Assembly (NCBI RefSeq): GCF_000718305.1
Contig: NZ_JOFQ01000002.1
Coordinates: forward strand, 248,001-312,000
Direction: 5' to 3'
Origin: Streptomyces niger
GTDB lineage: Bacteria > Actinomycetota > Actinomycetes > Streptomycetales > Streptomycetaceae
DNA: 64,000 nt
Below the pieces are notes generated by a model. The model ran no database searches. It saw only the letters and a program-made list of their open reading frames with translations, and was not told where the DNA came from. The position numbers were made by a program, and so were the translations under genes. Shown here piece after piece: positions 17,074-25,854 of the stretch (its first letter is position 1; every line of letters starts with the position of its first letter).

Positions 17074-18000
17074 CTACGACCGCGGCACCTTCAGCCGGTC
17101 CCAGGTCACCTTGCCCGGGATCCCGTCCGCGTCCCTGCCCGAGAAGCCCTGCTTGCGCTGCCAGGCGGCGTAGGACTTGCGGTCCGCCTCCGTCCAGTAC
17201 GGGCCCGGCCCGTCCTCGTAGTGGGAGCAGCCCTCGGCGACCAGCCGCTTGCCCATCGCCGTGATGATCGGGCTGTGCGCGCCGGTCTGGAAGAAGCCGC
17301 CGCCGGGAAAGCGTTCGTACCGGGTGCCGGGCCGCGGCTTCTCCGGTGCGGGCTTCTCGGGCGCGGGCTTCTCCGGGGCCGGCTTCCCGTCCGTGCCGCC
17401 GCTGGGCTTGCCCGCGAGCCGCTTCTTGATGCGGGACCGCATGCCGTCCATCGTGAAGCCGCGCGGGTCCGTCTTGCCCGGCTGCCACTCGTTGTGGCCG
17501 ATGACGGACTTCTCGGTCCAGCCGTGCGCCCGGCAGATCGCCGCCGACACCTTCTCGATGGCGACTTTCTGCTCCTCCGGCCAGGGGTCCTCGCCGTCGC
17601 CGAGGTTGATGCACTCGAAGCCGTAGAAGTGGCGGTTGCCGTCGGTGTTGGCGGCGTTGTCGTGCGGCAGCTTGGACTCGTTGACCACGGCGCGCAGGAC
17701 GTCGGAGTCGCCGAGCCCGGCGTGGTTGGCGCGGCCGTTGCCGACCAGCCACACCTCCCCCTTCTTGTCGATGACTCCGTGGCAGAGCGGCCCGGGCAGG
17801 TCGGAGCGGCCCTCGTAGCAGAGTTCGACGGAGCTGTCGGTGCCCTTGGTGACGGTGTGGTGGATCATCACGCCGTTGAGCGGGCCCCACAGGCCCTTGG
17901 AGTTCCTGTTGTGCGTGCGCCAGTTGCGCACTTCGTGGACGGTCAGGCCCTCGTCGCGCAGGGCCTTCACCAGGCGTGACGCGGTCAGCGGCTTCGCCAT
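17074..18000 (-). CDS. Peptidoglycan-recognition/N-acetylmuramoyl-L-alanine amidase with C-terminal peptidoglycan-binding domain, no signal peptide
   Basis: 308 residues. The Amidase_2/PGRP domain covers about residues 25-190: the zinc-ligand region GVMIHHTV, ANHAG, HFYGFECIN and GHNEWQPGKTDPRGF, where the second His and the Lys/Asp are expected active-site residues. A linker of three PAPEK units leads to a C-terminal domain ending in a peptidoglycan-binding-like motif (GIPGKVTWDRLKV). Predicted to cut the amide bond between muramic acid and the stem peptide. There is no signal sequence or membrane segment, so it cannot leave by the Sec route. It is the last gene of the minus-strand injection-system block, 118 bases after DUF6519, and could be a cargo or lysis enzyme of that system (inference). 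Confidence 0.85.
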   Translation of the reverse strand: MAKPLTASRLVKALRDEGLTVHEVRNWRTHNRNSKGLWGPLNGVMIHHTVTKGTDSSVELCYEGRSDLPGPLCHGVIDKKGEVWLVGNGRANHAGLGDSDVLRAVVNESKLPHDNAANTDGNRHFYGFECINLGDGEDPWPEEQKVAIEKVSAAICRAHGWTEKSVIGHNEWQPGKTDPRGFTMDGMRSRIKKRLAGKPSGGTDGKPAPEKPAPEKPAPEKPRPGTRYERFPGGGFFQTGAHSPIITAMGKRLVAEGCSHYEDGPGPYWTEADRKSYAAWQRKQGFSGRDADGIPGKVTWDRLKVPRS

Positions 18001-18118
18001 CGTCGTGCTCCTTCCTCGACCCGGCAGCGCGGGCCGTCCCCCGGCAGGAGGCGCGCGGGATCACCCGCGCGCCGCCCCGTACGTACCCGGTGGCGCTCCC
18101 CGTGGCGCCCCGGCAGCG

Positions 18119-19741
18119 TCACTCCTCCGCCAGCGACTCCGCCTCGGCCGTCGTCTGCGAGCGGAGCGCCGCGCCGTGGGCCGGGCCGGCGGACGCCACG
18201 TCGGCGGGCTCGTTCTCCGCCTCGGCCGCGGCGTCCGCAGCCCGTGCTTCCTCCTCGGCCGCCAGCTCCTCGTCGCTGGCCGCGGCGACCTCGCCGGCCA
18301 GCGGCTTGAACGTCAGCCGCAGGTCGGACACGGTCTTCTCGCCCATCACCCAGCCCAGCGGCGCGTAGTGCACCTGCGGTCCGAGCGGCGCCTGCAGCAG
18401 CGGGCGGCGGGCCGCGTCCGTCGGCCACTCCACGGTGCCGGTGGCGGTACGGGCCGGGACGATCCAGAAGTCACCGGTGCGGTAGGTGCCACCGGCCTGG
18501 AAGTACACCTCGACGCCGTCCTCCAGCGGCAGCCAGGCACCCTCCTCGACGCGCACCGCGCCGTTCCTCAGCCGCCCGGCCGCGCCCTTCTTCGTCTGCC
18601 GCTCCTGGGCCCGGCCGCCCTCGCGGTGGTCCCAGCGGCGCAGATACGGGTGGAGTTCGGGCCGCCGCCCGACGTGCTGCGGGGGCTCCTCCGACAGCCG
18701 CACCCGGCGTCCGGGCAGGTCCAGTTCCTCCACGCGCAGCAGCGGGTGCGCCTCCAGCCGGCTCGCGACCGCGGAGTCCACGAACTCGACCCGGTCGCCG
18801 ACGTCCAGGTCCAGCTTGTCGTCGTTGCCCAGCGTCGCCAGCTCGACCCAGGTGCCGTCCAGGCCGTCCACCGGGAAGGTCACCGAGCCGTTCTCGCGGG
18901 ACCACTTGAAGGTGGCGTCCTTGGCCGCGCCGCCGTCGTGGATCTCCACCCGGTACAGCTGGTTCTCCGGGCCGCGGTAGCGGGCGTCCGGCTTGACCAG
19001 GCAGGGGTCGTCGTCGGCCTGGTCGGGGCGCTCGCTGCGCACGGCGATCCGCGCGGTGGCCTTGCGCTGCTCGGCCACCCACTCGCGGAAGGCCTCGCGG
19101 ACCGGGGCCTTCTTCGTCTCGTCGCCGTCGATGTCCAACTCACCGCCGGGCAGCGGCAGCACCTGCCAGACGACCTTGAGCCGGGCCGCGGTGTCCGGCA
19201 GCGCGGCGCCGAGCGCGACCTCGCGCAGCGCCGGGTCCTCGGCCGCGGTGACGGTGCGTTCCCACACCTTCAGGTAGGCCAGGTACGGGAATTGGGTGGG
19301 CAGCCGGTCCTCGGGGCGCTCCGCGTCCCGGTAGGCGTCGGGCTGGTCCCAGTACGTCCAGGTGGTCGGCGTCTCGGCGGGCTGCTCAGCGGCGTCCGGG
19401 TGGTTGTCCTTGGTGTCGGCCTCCGCCGGGTCCGGCACCGGGACGCCCGGCTGCGGCCGGTACGCCTCGACGAGGATGCCGTCGACGTAGTAGCGGCCCG
19501 GGCTGATGGACAGGTCGTCCAGCTCGCGGCTGCCGCCGGTCATGTCGATCCTGAAGCCGGCGTCGGCGGCCGGCCCGCCGTGCTGCCCGATCAGGTCGGT
19601 GGCGGTCACCCGGGCCTGGTAGAGCTGGATCGCGGTCTGCTCATTGGTGTCCGCGTCCAGCTGGACGCGGCCCTGCTGGGCCAGGACGGCGGAGTAGCGG
19701 GCGTCGGGCCGGAAGGTGATGCGGGAGAGATCGGCGTGCAT
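18119..19741 (-). CDS. DUF6519 domain-containing protein of the injection-system cluster
   Basis: 540 residues, beginning MHADLSRITFRPDARYSAVL and continuing QQGRVQLDADTNEQTAI, the hallmark of DUF6519 proteins found at the 3' end of eCIS and tail-like gene clusters. The middle is beta-rich with FKWSRENGSVTFPV and a strand/turn-rich C-terminal half, then an acidic Ala/Glu helix-like tail. The family is thought to be a tail-fibre or baseplate-attached component, but its role is not established. Separate short gaps (about 90-120 bases) flank the gene. Confidence 0.75.
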   Translation of the reverse strand: MHADLSRITFRPDARYSAVLAQQGRVQLDADTNEQTAIQLYQARVTATDLIGQHGGPAADAGFRIDMTGGSRELDDLSISPGRYYVDGILVEAYRPQPGVPVPDPAEADTKDNHPDAAEQPAETPTTWTYWDQPDAYRDAERPEDRLPTQFPYLAYLKVWERTVTAAEDPALREVALGAALPDTAARLKVVWQVLPLPGGELDIDGDETKKAPVREAFREWVAEQRKATARIAVRSERPDQADDDPCLVKPDARYRGPENQLYRVEIHDGGAAKDATFKWSRENGSVTFPVDGLDGTWVELATLGNDDKLDLDVGDRVEFVDSAVASRLEAHPLLRVEELDLPGRRVRLSEEPPQHVGRRPELHPYLRRWDHREGGRAQERQTKKGAAGRLRNGAVRVEEGAWLPLEDGVEVYFQAGGTYRTGDFWIVPARTATGTVEWPTDAARRPLLQAPLGPQVHYAPLGWVMGEKTVSDLRLTFKPLAGEVAAASDEELAAEEEARAADAAAEAENEPADVASAGPAHGAALRSQTTAEAESLAEE

Positions 19742-19832
19742 GTGAAGGGTTCCCCCTCGTGATGAAGCTCGTGTCGAAGCTCGTGGCGGTAAGTCGTCTG
19801 GGGACGCGCGGTGTCGACGCCCCGTGGTGGCG

Positions 19833-22016
19833 TCAGGTCACGAAGAAGATCCCCGCATCCGTGCCGGCCGGTGTGTACTCCGCGAGCCGCGCCCGCAGGC
19901 TGTCCTCGCGCTGCGGCTGGTACAGGTCGTGGAAGGCGCCCAGCTCGGCGCCGTCCTCCGCGGCCCGCCGGCACCCCTCGCCGGCCGGTCCGTCCGCGCC
20001 CGGCGCGGTGAGCTGCCCGTACGCGGGCGTGCCGTACCGCTCGCTGCGGAAGACCGGCCGTACGGCACCGGCCTGCTCGGAACCGACGAGGTCCGGCAGG
20101 CAGCGGTAGCGGCGCGGCGTGCGGGAGCCGGGCGTGACGTAGGAGTACCGGATGCAGCCGAGCTGCCGCCGGGCGACGTGCAGCCGCCCGGTGAAGAGCG
20201 AGTTCTCCGCGATCTCCACGGCGTGCACGTGGACTTCACCGATCACCGTGGTGCGGTGCGCGTGCAGGACCGCGTGCGCGTGGCGGCAGTCGGGAGCCGA
20301 CAGCGCCTCGCGGTCGTGGCCCGCCGCGTCCAGGATGCTGTCCCGGATGTGGATCGGCAGCGGGTCGGTGGACACCTCGTCGCCGATGACCTCGATCGTG
20401 CCGAGGATCGTCCGGTCGATCTCCACGCAGGCGGTCGTCCGGTCCAGTACGAGGCTGGGCTCGTCGGGGGAGTGCGGGTGGCACTCCGGCTCCAGCGACC
20501 AGCCGGGGACGAGGGTGCAGTGGCGCAGCGCCAGGGCGCCGACCGGGCCCTGGACGTTGATGCCGCGGCCGGTGATCAGCAGTCCGTCCAGCACCATCCG
20601 CGGCCGGTCACCCGCCGCGCACTCCTCCTCCCGCGCCCGGATGTTCAGCGCGTCGGGCCGGTTGCTGTACCAGTCCAGCAGCCGGATCACCGGGCGCGTG
20701 CCCTCGGCCGCGCGCACCTCCAGGCGGTCGCCCGGGTCCAGGTCGAAGTCCAGCTGCTCCTGGTAGGCGCCGCTGTGGGTGATCTCGATGATGCCGTCGG
20801 GGCCGCAGCGCCCGGCCCGCCGGTCGTGCTGCCAGTCCCCGTAGGCGTCCATGATCCGCTGGTACGTCTGGCCGGGCCCGACCCGGTACACGGCCGCGCC
20901 CGCCGGGGTCGCCCGCTCGCGCAGGTACTCGCCGCCGCCCAGGTCGTCGGCGAAGGCGTAGTGGTACGTCACCCACACGCCCTGGCGCGGCGCCGAGCGC
21001 GAGCCGAAGGCGATCCGGCCCAGCTCCGGGTCGACCGCCACCTGGCCGCGCTTGGGCCGGTAGCGCCAGTCGGCGAGGTCGGTGACCACGATGTCGGAGG
21101 GGTCGACCGGCTCGTGCTGCCCGTCCCGCCAGATCGTGAAGGACTTGCCGGGCCCGTAGTAGTCGGCGAGCCGGTCGTGCAACTGCCGCCGCCGGACGTA
21201 CGCCGGGACGTTGTCGATGGTCGCGATGTGGGTGGCCGACGGCTCCGGCTCGGGCTTGGTCACCAGCGGGGTGTCGTTGCCGAGGATGGAGAAGGTGTAG
21301 AGGTTGCGGGCCCGGTCGATGCAGTACGCGGGCGCCCGCGTCACCGAGTACGGCTTGAGCCGCCACACGTACAGGCCCACCCCGGCGGGGGAGAGGCCGC
21401 CCTGCCGGCGCCGGGAGTCGGCGCGGCGGACGTCGGCCGTCCGCGCGACCGTCCCGAAGGGACCGCCCGCCAGGTCCAGCGCGGCCGAGTCCCGGACATC
21501 CATCGACCGGCCGCGCGCTGCCCGCCGCCCGTTGACGGCCGCCGTGCCCGAGCCGTACAGCTTCACCGGCTGATCGTGCGCGAGCAGCCGGGAGAACTCC
21601 ACGGCCCGCGCCGGCCACCCGGCCACCTCGGCGGACAGCTCCTCCAGCAGTGCGAGGGTGCCCTTGCGGCGGCGGTTGGCGACCGTGGCCGCCACGTCGC
21701 GGCGCGGGGCCAGCGCTTCGGCCAGCCGCCGCCGCGAGGAGTCCGGCAGCCCGCCGTCCTTCAGGCCGGTGGCCAGCACCCGCTCGTATCCGGGCAGCGG
21801 CCGGTAGCCGACCAGGTCGCCCAGGTACGGCAGCACCCACTCGGCCGCCGTCTCCACGAACCAGTCGTCGTACTGCTGCTCGACCCCGTCGCGTACGAGG
21901 TCGACCTGCTCGGCGATGACGGCGAGCAGCGCGCGCAGCGGCTCGCCGTTCTCCGCATCCCTCAGCCGGTGCCACTGTGGGAGCAGCTCCGCGAGCCCGT
22001 CCGGCTCCCTGGACAT
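19833..22016 (-). CDS. Tail protein (P2 gpI/Afp12-like, receptor-side baseplate component)
   Basis: 727 residues. The N-terminus (LAELLPQWHRLRDAENGEPLRALLAVI ... VEQQYDDWFVETAAEWVLPYLGDLVGY in spirit) matches tail proteins of the P2 gpI type that join the baseplate to fibres. The C-terminal half is full of short strand-turn units (ILGTIEVIGDEV, HIRDSILDAAGHD, RTTVIGEVHVHAVEIAENSLFTG) that look like a parallel beta-helix, common in receptor-binding tail proteins. I use the ATG at 22016, with AGGGGGAAA upstream, rather than the GTG one codon earlier. It follows the large baseplate protein by 40 bases, in the same operon. Confidence 0.75.
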   Translation of the reverse strand: MSREPDGLAELLPQWHRLRDAENGEPLRALLAVIAEQVDLVRDGVEQQYDDWFVETAAEWVLPYLGDLVGYRPLPGYERVLATGLKDGGLPDSSRRRLAEALAPRRDVAATVANRRRKGTLALLEELSAEVAGWPARAVEFSRLLAHDQPVKLYGSGTAAVNGRRAARGRSMDVRDSAALDLAGGPFGTVARTADVRRADSRRRQGGLSPAGVGLYVWRLKPYSVTRAPAYCIDRARNLYTFSILGNDTPLVTKPEPEPSATHIATIDNVPAYVRRRQLHDRLADYYGPGKSFTIWRDGQHEPVDPSDIVVTDLADWRYRPKRGQVAVDPELGRIAFGSRSAPRQGVWVTYHYAFADDLGGGEYLRERATPAGAAVYRVGPGQTYQRIMDAYGDWQHDRRAGRCGPDGIIEITHSGAYQEQLDFDLDPGDRLEVRAAEGTRPVIRLLDWYSNRPDALNIRAREEECAAGDRPRMVLDGLLITGRGINVQGPVGALALRHCTLVPGWSLEPECHPHSPDEPSLVLDRTTACVEIDRTILGTIEVIGDEVSTDPLPIHIRDSILDAAGHDREALSAPDCRHAHAVLHAHRTTVIGEVHVHAVEIAENSLFTGRLHVARRQLGCIRYSYVTPGSRTPRRYRCLPDLVGSEQAGAVRPVFRSERYGTPAYGQLTAPGADGPAGEGCRRAAEDGAELGAFHDLYQPQREDSLRARLAEYTPAGTDAGIFFVT

Positions 22017-22056
22017 CACTTTCCCCCTGTCGTCGTGGTCAGGGTGTCGGCGGACC

Positions 22057-25000
22057 TCACTTGACCTCCGTCAGAATCATGGTGTCGGCGACCTGCGGCG
22101 AGAACAGCGCGAGCTGGGCCGGCCGGATGCCGCGGAAGACGTACACCGAGCGGCCCTTGGCCAGCGGCTGCGTATCGGTGATGTCCGGGTTCAGGCGCAG
22201 GAGTTCGGCGAGCGAGATGCCGTTGCGGCCCGCGATCGAGCTGAGCGACTCGCCCTTGTCGTCGGTGACCCGGTAGGTGCGCTCGTCGTACGTGGCGCCG
22301 CGGGCCGGAACCGTGGTTCGCGGTCCGGACAGTTCGTCGACGAGTCCTGCCAGGTCGGTGGGGGTCGCGGAGGCCGGTACGCCGGTGAAGGCGTCCACGT
22401 CCACGTAGTCCACGCCGGGCACGGCCTGCGCTGTGGCCAGCACCTCCGACAGCCGGGCCGGCTGCCCCAGTTCGCGCCCTTCGTAGCCGAGCCGGCGCAG
22501 CAGCGCGGCCCGCACCCGCGGCTCGACCGCCGCCCAGGTGTGGTCGGGCGCGACCTTGACCCGGGCGACCAGCAGGAGCAGGACCAGCTCGCGCACGTCG
22601 ACCCGGACCGGCAGCGCGGCGTCCCCGTACTCGGCCAGCGAGGACCGCAGCGCCTGCAGCACCTCGGCGTCGGCCGCGACGGGGTTGTCGTCCACGCCGG
22701 CCACCGTCAGGTGCAGCACCTGCCGCCGCCCGTCGTACAGTTCGGCCGCCGCTGCCCGGCCGATGCCGGCCCGGGAGCGCGCGAAGTCCTCGTAGTCGGG
22801 GAGGGAGACCAGCCGGTCCAGCGCGGAGACCGCGAGCGGGACCGTGCGGCGGGTGAGCCCGGGGCCGTCGGCGTCCGCGCCGCCGGTGGCCGGCTGCGGG
22901 TTGGTGACGCCGGTGACGCCCAGCGGGCGGGTGATCGCCTGGGTGATGCGGCCGGCCTTGACGTTGGCGGCGCGGCCCGTGCCGAAGCGGTAGCGGGCCC
23001 GGACGTTCTCGTGCCCGGTGGGCAGCCGGGCGCCGTGCACACCGTCCCCGAAGGTCACCGTCGTCCGGCCGTCCCCGGCAGCGCCCAGGACGTACACCCG
23101 CTCGCGCGGCCCGCGGCCGGCCAGGCTGTCCACCCGGTGCCAGAGCAGCCCGTCGACCCGGACCTCCAGCTCCGGCACCGCGCCCAGCGGATTGTCGTCG
23201 GGCAGCCAGGTGAGCGGGGACTGCCAGAGCGCGAAGGTCTGGTTGGTCTGCTCCGCGTCGCCGCTGCCCAGCGGCTCGTCCCGGCTCTCGCCGTGGGTGG
23301 CGGGGACGACGTTGCCCTGGATACGGACGGTGTCGCGGCGGTACCGGTAGGCGAGGTCGGCGGTGAGCGTGAGGACCGTGTGCACGTGATCGCCCGGCAG
23401 GTCTCCGTCCATCGCCTGGTCCACCGCGGCGATCACTGCCAGCTCCGTGCCGCGCACCCCGGCCGAGCCGGGGATGTCGGTCCGCTCGCCGGAGACCACG
23501 ACGTACCGGCCGGGGCGCAACCCCTCGTACAGGTCGGCCAGTTCCAGCTCGTTGCCGTGCACGTCCTCACCCAGCGGCTCGTCCGCCATGCGCAGCGGCT
23601 CACCGCCCGCGTGCACGGTGGTGTCCCGGATCGCCGACAGCAACACGTCGTGCTCGTCCAGCCACGGGTCGGCGAGCGTCAGCTCCGTACCGCGCCCGGT
23701 GATCCCGAAGTTGGTGTACGCGGCGGTGCGCACGGCCGTCACGCGGGTGGTGACGAACGCCAGCTTCTTGTCGCCGGGGATGCCGTCCGGACCTTCGGCG
23801 CCCTTGCGGGGCCGCTGGATCGCCACCCAGCTGCCGACCGTGATCGAGTCCTGTACGGAGTCCAGCGGCAGGACGTAGCGGTTGGCGGGCTCGGGCACGG
23901 TGGCGATGCCGATCTCCACGGCGGGCGGCTCGCTGCCCGGCGTGCGCCGCACGGTCACCTCGTACTCACCGTGCCGGACCTGGTGCTTGTCGCCCGGCGC
24001 GAGGTCCCAGGTCCTGGTCTCGCCGTTGTTGACCGCGACCTCGATCTTCCCGTCCTCGTCGGGGCGGGCCACGAACAGGGACCGCTCGGGCAGCCCGGCC
24101 AGCAGCCGGATGGTCACCCCCGGCTCCTGGGACTCGGTCGGGCGGCGGCTCAGCCAGCTCAGATCGCGGTCCTGTCCGGTGCGGGTGGACACCTGGACCC
24201 GGCCGGGCCCGAGGTCGAAGGAGCTCTCCGACGGCAGGTTCTCCGTGTACTGCACGGAGCTGCCGGTCTCGGCGTGCTGGAACTCCGCCTTCACCGGCAC
24301 CTTGCCGGCCGTGTCGAAGACGATCCGCACACTGGTCAGCACCCCGCCCGTGAGCGGCCAGTCCGAGGTGCGGATCACCCGGCCCTTCTCGTCCTGCACG
24401 GGCTTGAGCGGCGCGGTGGCCCCGAAGGGCGCGGCCGTCACCCGCATCGCCAGCAGTGCGCGGAGCGCGGCGGGCGTCGTCGGCGCGGCCTGCCGCCACG
24501 CCGTATACATCCCGTCGGACAGCCGCGGGTCCAGCGCGGACAGCAGCCGCGCGGTGAGGTCCGAGCCGGGCGCGAACAGCCGCCCGGGGTCGCGCGAGAC
24601 GACCCGCGCGCCGGACGGGGGCCGCACCACGCTCGTACGGAGCGCGGGCAGCACGGCGTCCAGGACGCGCAGCGCGGGCGTGGGTCGCGGGGCACCGGCC
24701 CCGACTCCCGCGTTTTTCGGCTGCGGCTCCGACGGCGGCACGGTCCGGGCGGGCTCCAAGTCCTCGGCCCGCTCGCGGAGTTCCCCGATCACCGCTTCGA
24801 GCTGCTCGAACCAGGCCGCGACCGCCTCGTACGGCGCGGCGAGCACCTGCGCCTCGGCCAGCCGCTCGTGCGGTCCCGCCAGGCGCTCGGCGAACGCGGC
24901 AGGCGTCTTGGCCGCCTCGCCCTCAAGGTCCTTGCGCAGCGGCGCCAGCACCTGGGTGTCGAAGGTCTCGATCAGCTTGCTGACCGGCCGCGGGTTCGGC

Positions 25001-25854
25001 GTCTCGGCGGTGGGCGGGCCGGGCTCGTCGGGATCGTCCGGATCGCCGCCGTCCTCCGGCTCGGTGATCCACTGCTTCAGCTCGTCGACCAGCTCCTTGA
25101 GCGTGGGCGGCGCGGACTGCTGCAGCCCGATAGCGGTGACGTCCTCCTCCCGGTCGATCCGCACCTTGGCGACCGGCAGCAACTGCTGCTCCTTGCCGCC
25201 GAAGTCGAACAGCAGCTGGTCGCCGGTCTGCAGGGAGGTGTTCGTGCCCGAGACGTACAGCTCCGACCGAGTCTTCAGGTCCTCGGGGACGAGCAGCGCG
25301 GGCCGCCGCCTGCGGACCTTCAGCTCGTTCCACGCCCAGCGCGCGGTGAGGTCCTCGGTCGTCTCGAAGGTCTGCGACTCCTCGCCCGTCGACGCCGGCA
25401 CGCTGTGGCTGCGCGCCCCGCGCGGGATGACGACCGGCACGTCCTCGGCGCGCGGGTCCTTGTCCAGGGTGTACGCGAGGTGGGTGTCGGCCGCGACGCC
25501 GGGCCGCGGCCGGTGCCCGACCAGCCGCCCGAGCAGCGCGAGCGACCGGTGCTCGTTGGCGGTCCGCAGATACCCCTCGTCCGCGATCCGCTCGCTGTGG
25601 AAGGTCAGTACGTCACCGAGCACGGCCCAGGCGTCCAGCAGCCCGATCGCCGGGTCGTCGGGCGTACGGACGGTCAGGCCGCGCAGCGCCGGATAGGCGG
25701 GCGAGGCCAGCCGGTCCAGCATCCCGGCGAGGAACGTGCCGTAGGTACCCACGCGGTAGTCCAGGGCGTTCCGCCCCGGCGGGTTGTAGAGGGCATCGGG
25801 GGCGCGCCGCTCGTCGCTGCCGCCCCCGCAGCCGCAGCCGCACGTGGCGCTCAT
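22057..25854 (-). CDS. Very large baseplate J-like assembly protein with C-terminal LysM-like domain
   Basis: 1265 residues, a putative baseplate assembly protein of the eCIS type. The N-terminus has a Cys-rich tag (CGCGCGGG), then YNPPGRNALDYRVGTYGTF and the wedge-like DDPAIGLLDAWAVLGDVLTF, diagnostic for the family. The second half contains a J-like region (ADGPGLTRRTVPLAVSALD, DRLVSLPDYEDFARSRAGI). Residues about 1190-1240 form a LysM-like unit (YRVTDDKGESLSSIAGRNG, LAELLRLNPDI). It forms part of the wedge around the spike. The ATG at 25854 overlaps the stop of the upstream gene by four bases; the open frame before it is not coding. Confidence 0.82.
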   Translation of the reverse strand: MSATCGCGCGGGSDERRAPDALYNPPGRNALDYRVGTYGTFLAGMLDRLASPAYPALRGLTVRTPDDPAIGLLDAWAVLGDVLTFHSERIADEGYLRTANEHRSLALLGRLVGHRPRPGVAADTHLAYTLDKDPRAEDVPVVIPRGARSHSVPASTGEESQTFETTEDLTARWAWNELKVRRRRPALLVPEDLKTRSELYVSGTNTSLQTGDQLLFDFGGKEQQLLPVAKVRIDREEDVTAIGLQQSAPPTLKELVDELKQWITEPEDGGDPDDPDEPGPPTAETPNPRPVSKLIETFDTQVLAPLRKDLEGEAAKTPAAFAERLAGPHERLAEAQVLAAPYEAVAAWFEQLEAVIGELRERAEDLEPARTVPPSEPQPKNAGVGAGAPRPTPALRVLDAVLPALRTSVVRPPSGARVVSRDPGRLFAPGSDLTARLLSALDPRLSDGMYTAWRQAAPTTPAALRALLAMRVTAAPFGATAPLKPVQDEKGRVIRTSDWPLTGGVLTSVRIVFDTAGKVPVKAEFQHAETGSSVQYTENLPSESSFDLGPGRVQVSTRTGQDRDLSWLSRRPTESQEPGVTIRLLAGLPERSLFVARPDEDGKIEVAVNNGETRTWDLAPGDKHQVRHGEYEVTVRRTPGSEPPAVEIGIATVPEPANRYVLPLDSVQDSITVGSWVAIQRPRKGAEGPDGIPGDKKLAFVTTRVTAVRTAAYTNFGITGRGTELTLADPWLDEHDVLLSAIRDTTVHAGGEPLRMADEPLGEDVHGNELELADLYEGLRPGRYVVVSGERTDIPGSAGVRGTELAVIAAVDQAMDGDLPGDHVHTVLTLTADLAYRYRRDTVRIQGNVVPATHGESRDEPLGSGDAEQTNQTFALWQSPLTWLPDDNPLGAVPELEVRVDGLLWHRVDSLAGRGPRERVYVLGAAGDGRTTVTFGDGVHGARLPTGHENVRARYRFGTGRAANVKAGRITQAITRPLGVTGVTNPQPATGGADADGPGLTRRTVPLAVSALDRLVSLPDYEDFARSRAGIGRAAAAELYDGRRQVLHLTVAGVDDNPVAADAEVLQALRSSLAEYGDAALPVRVDVRELVLLLLVARVKVAPDHTWAAVEPRVRAALLRRLGYEGRELGQPARLSEVLATAQAVPGVDYVDVDAFTGVPASATPTDLAGLVDELSGPRTTVPARGATYDERTYRVTDDKGESLSSIAGRNGISLAELLRLNPDITDTQPLAKGRSVYVFRGIRPAQLALFSPQVADTMILTEVK

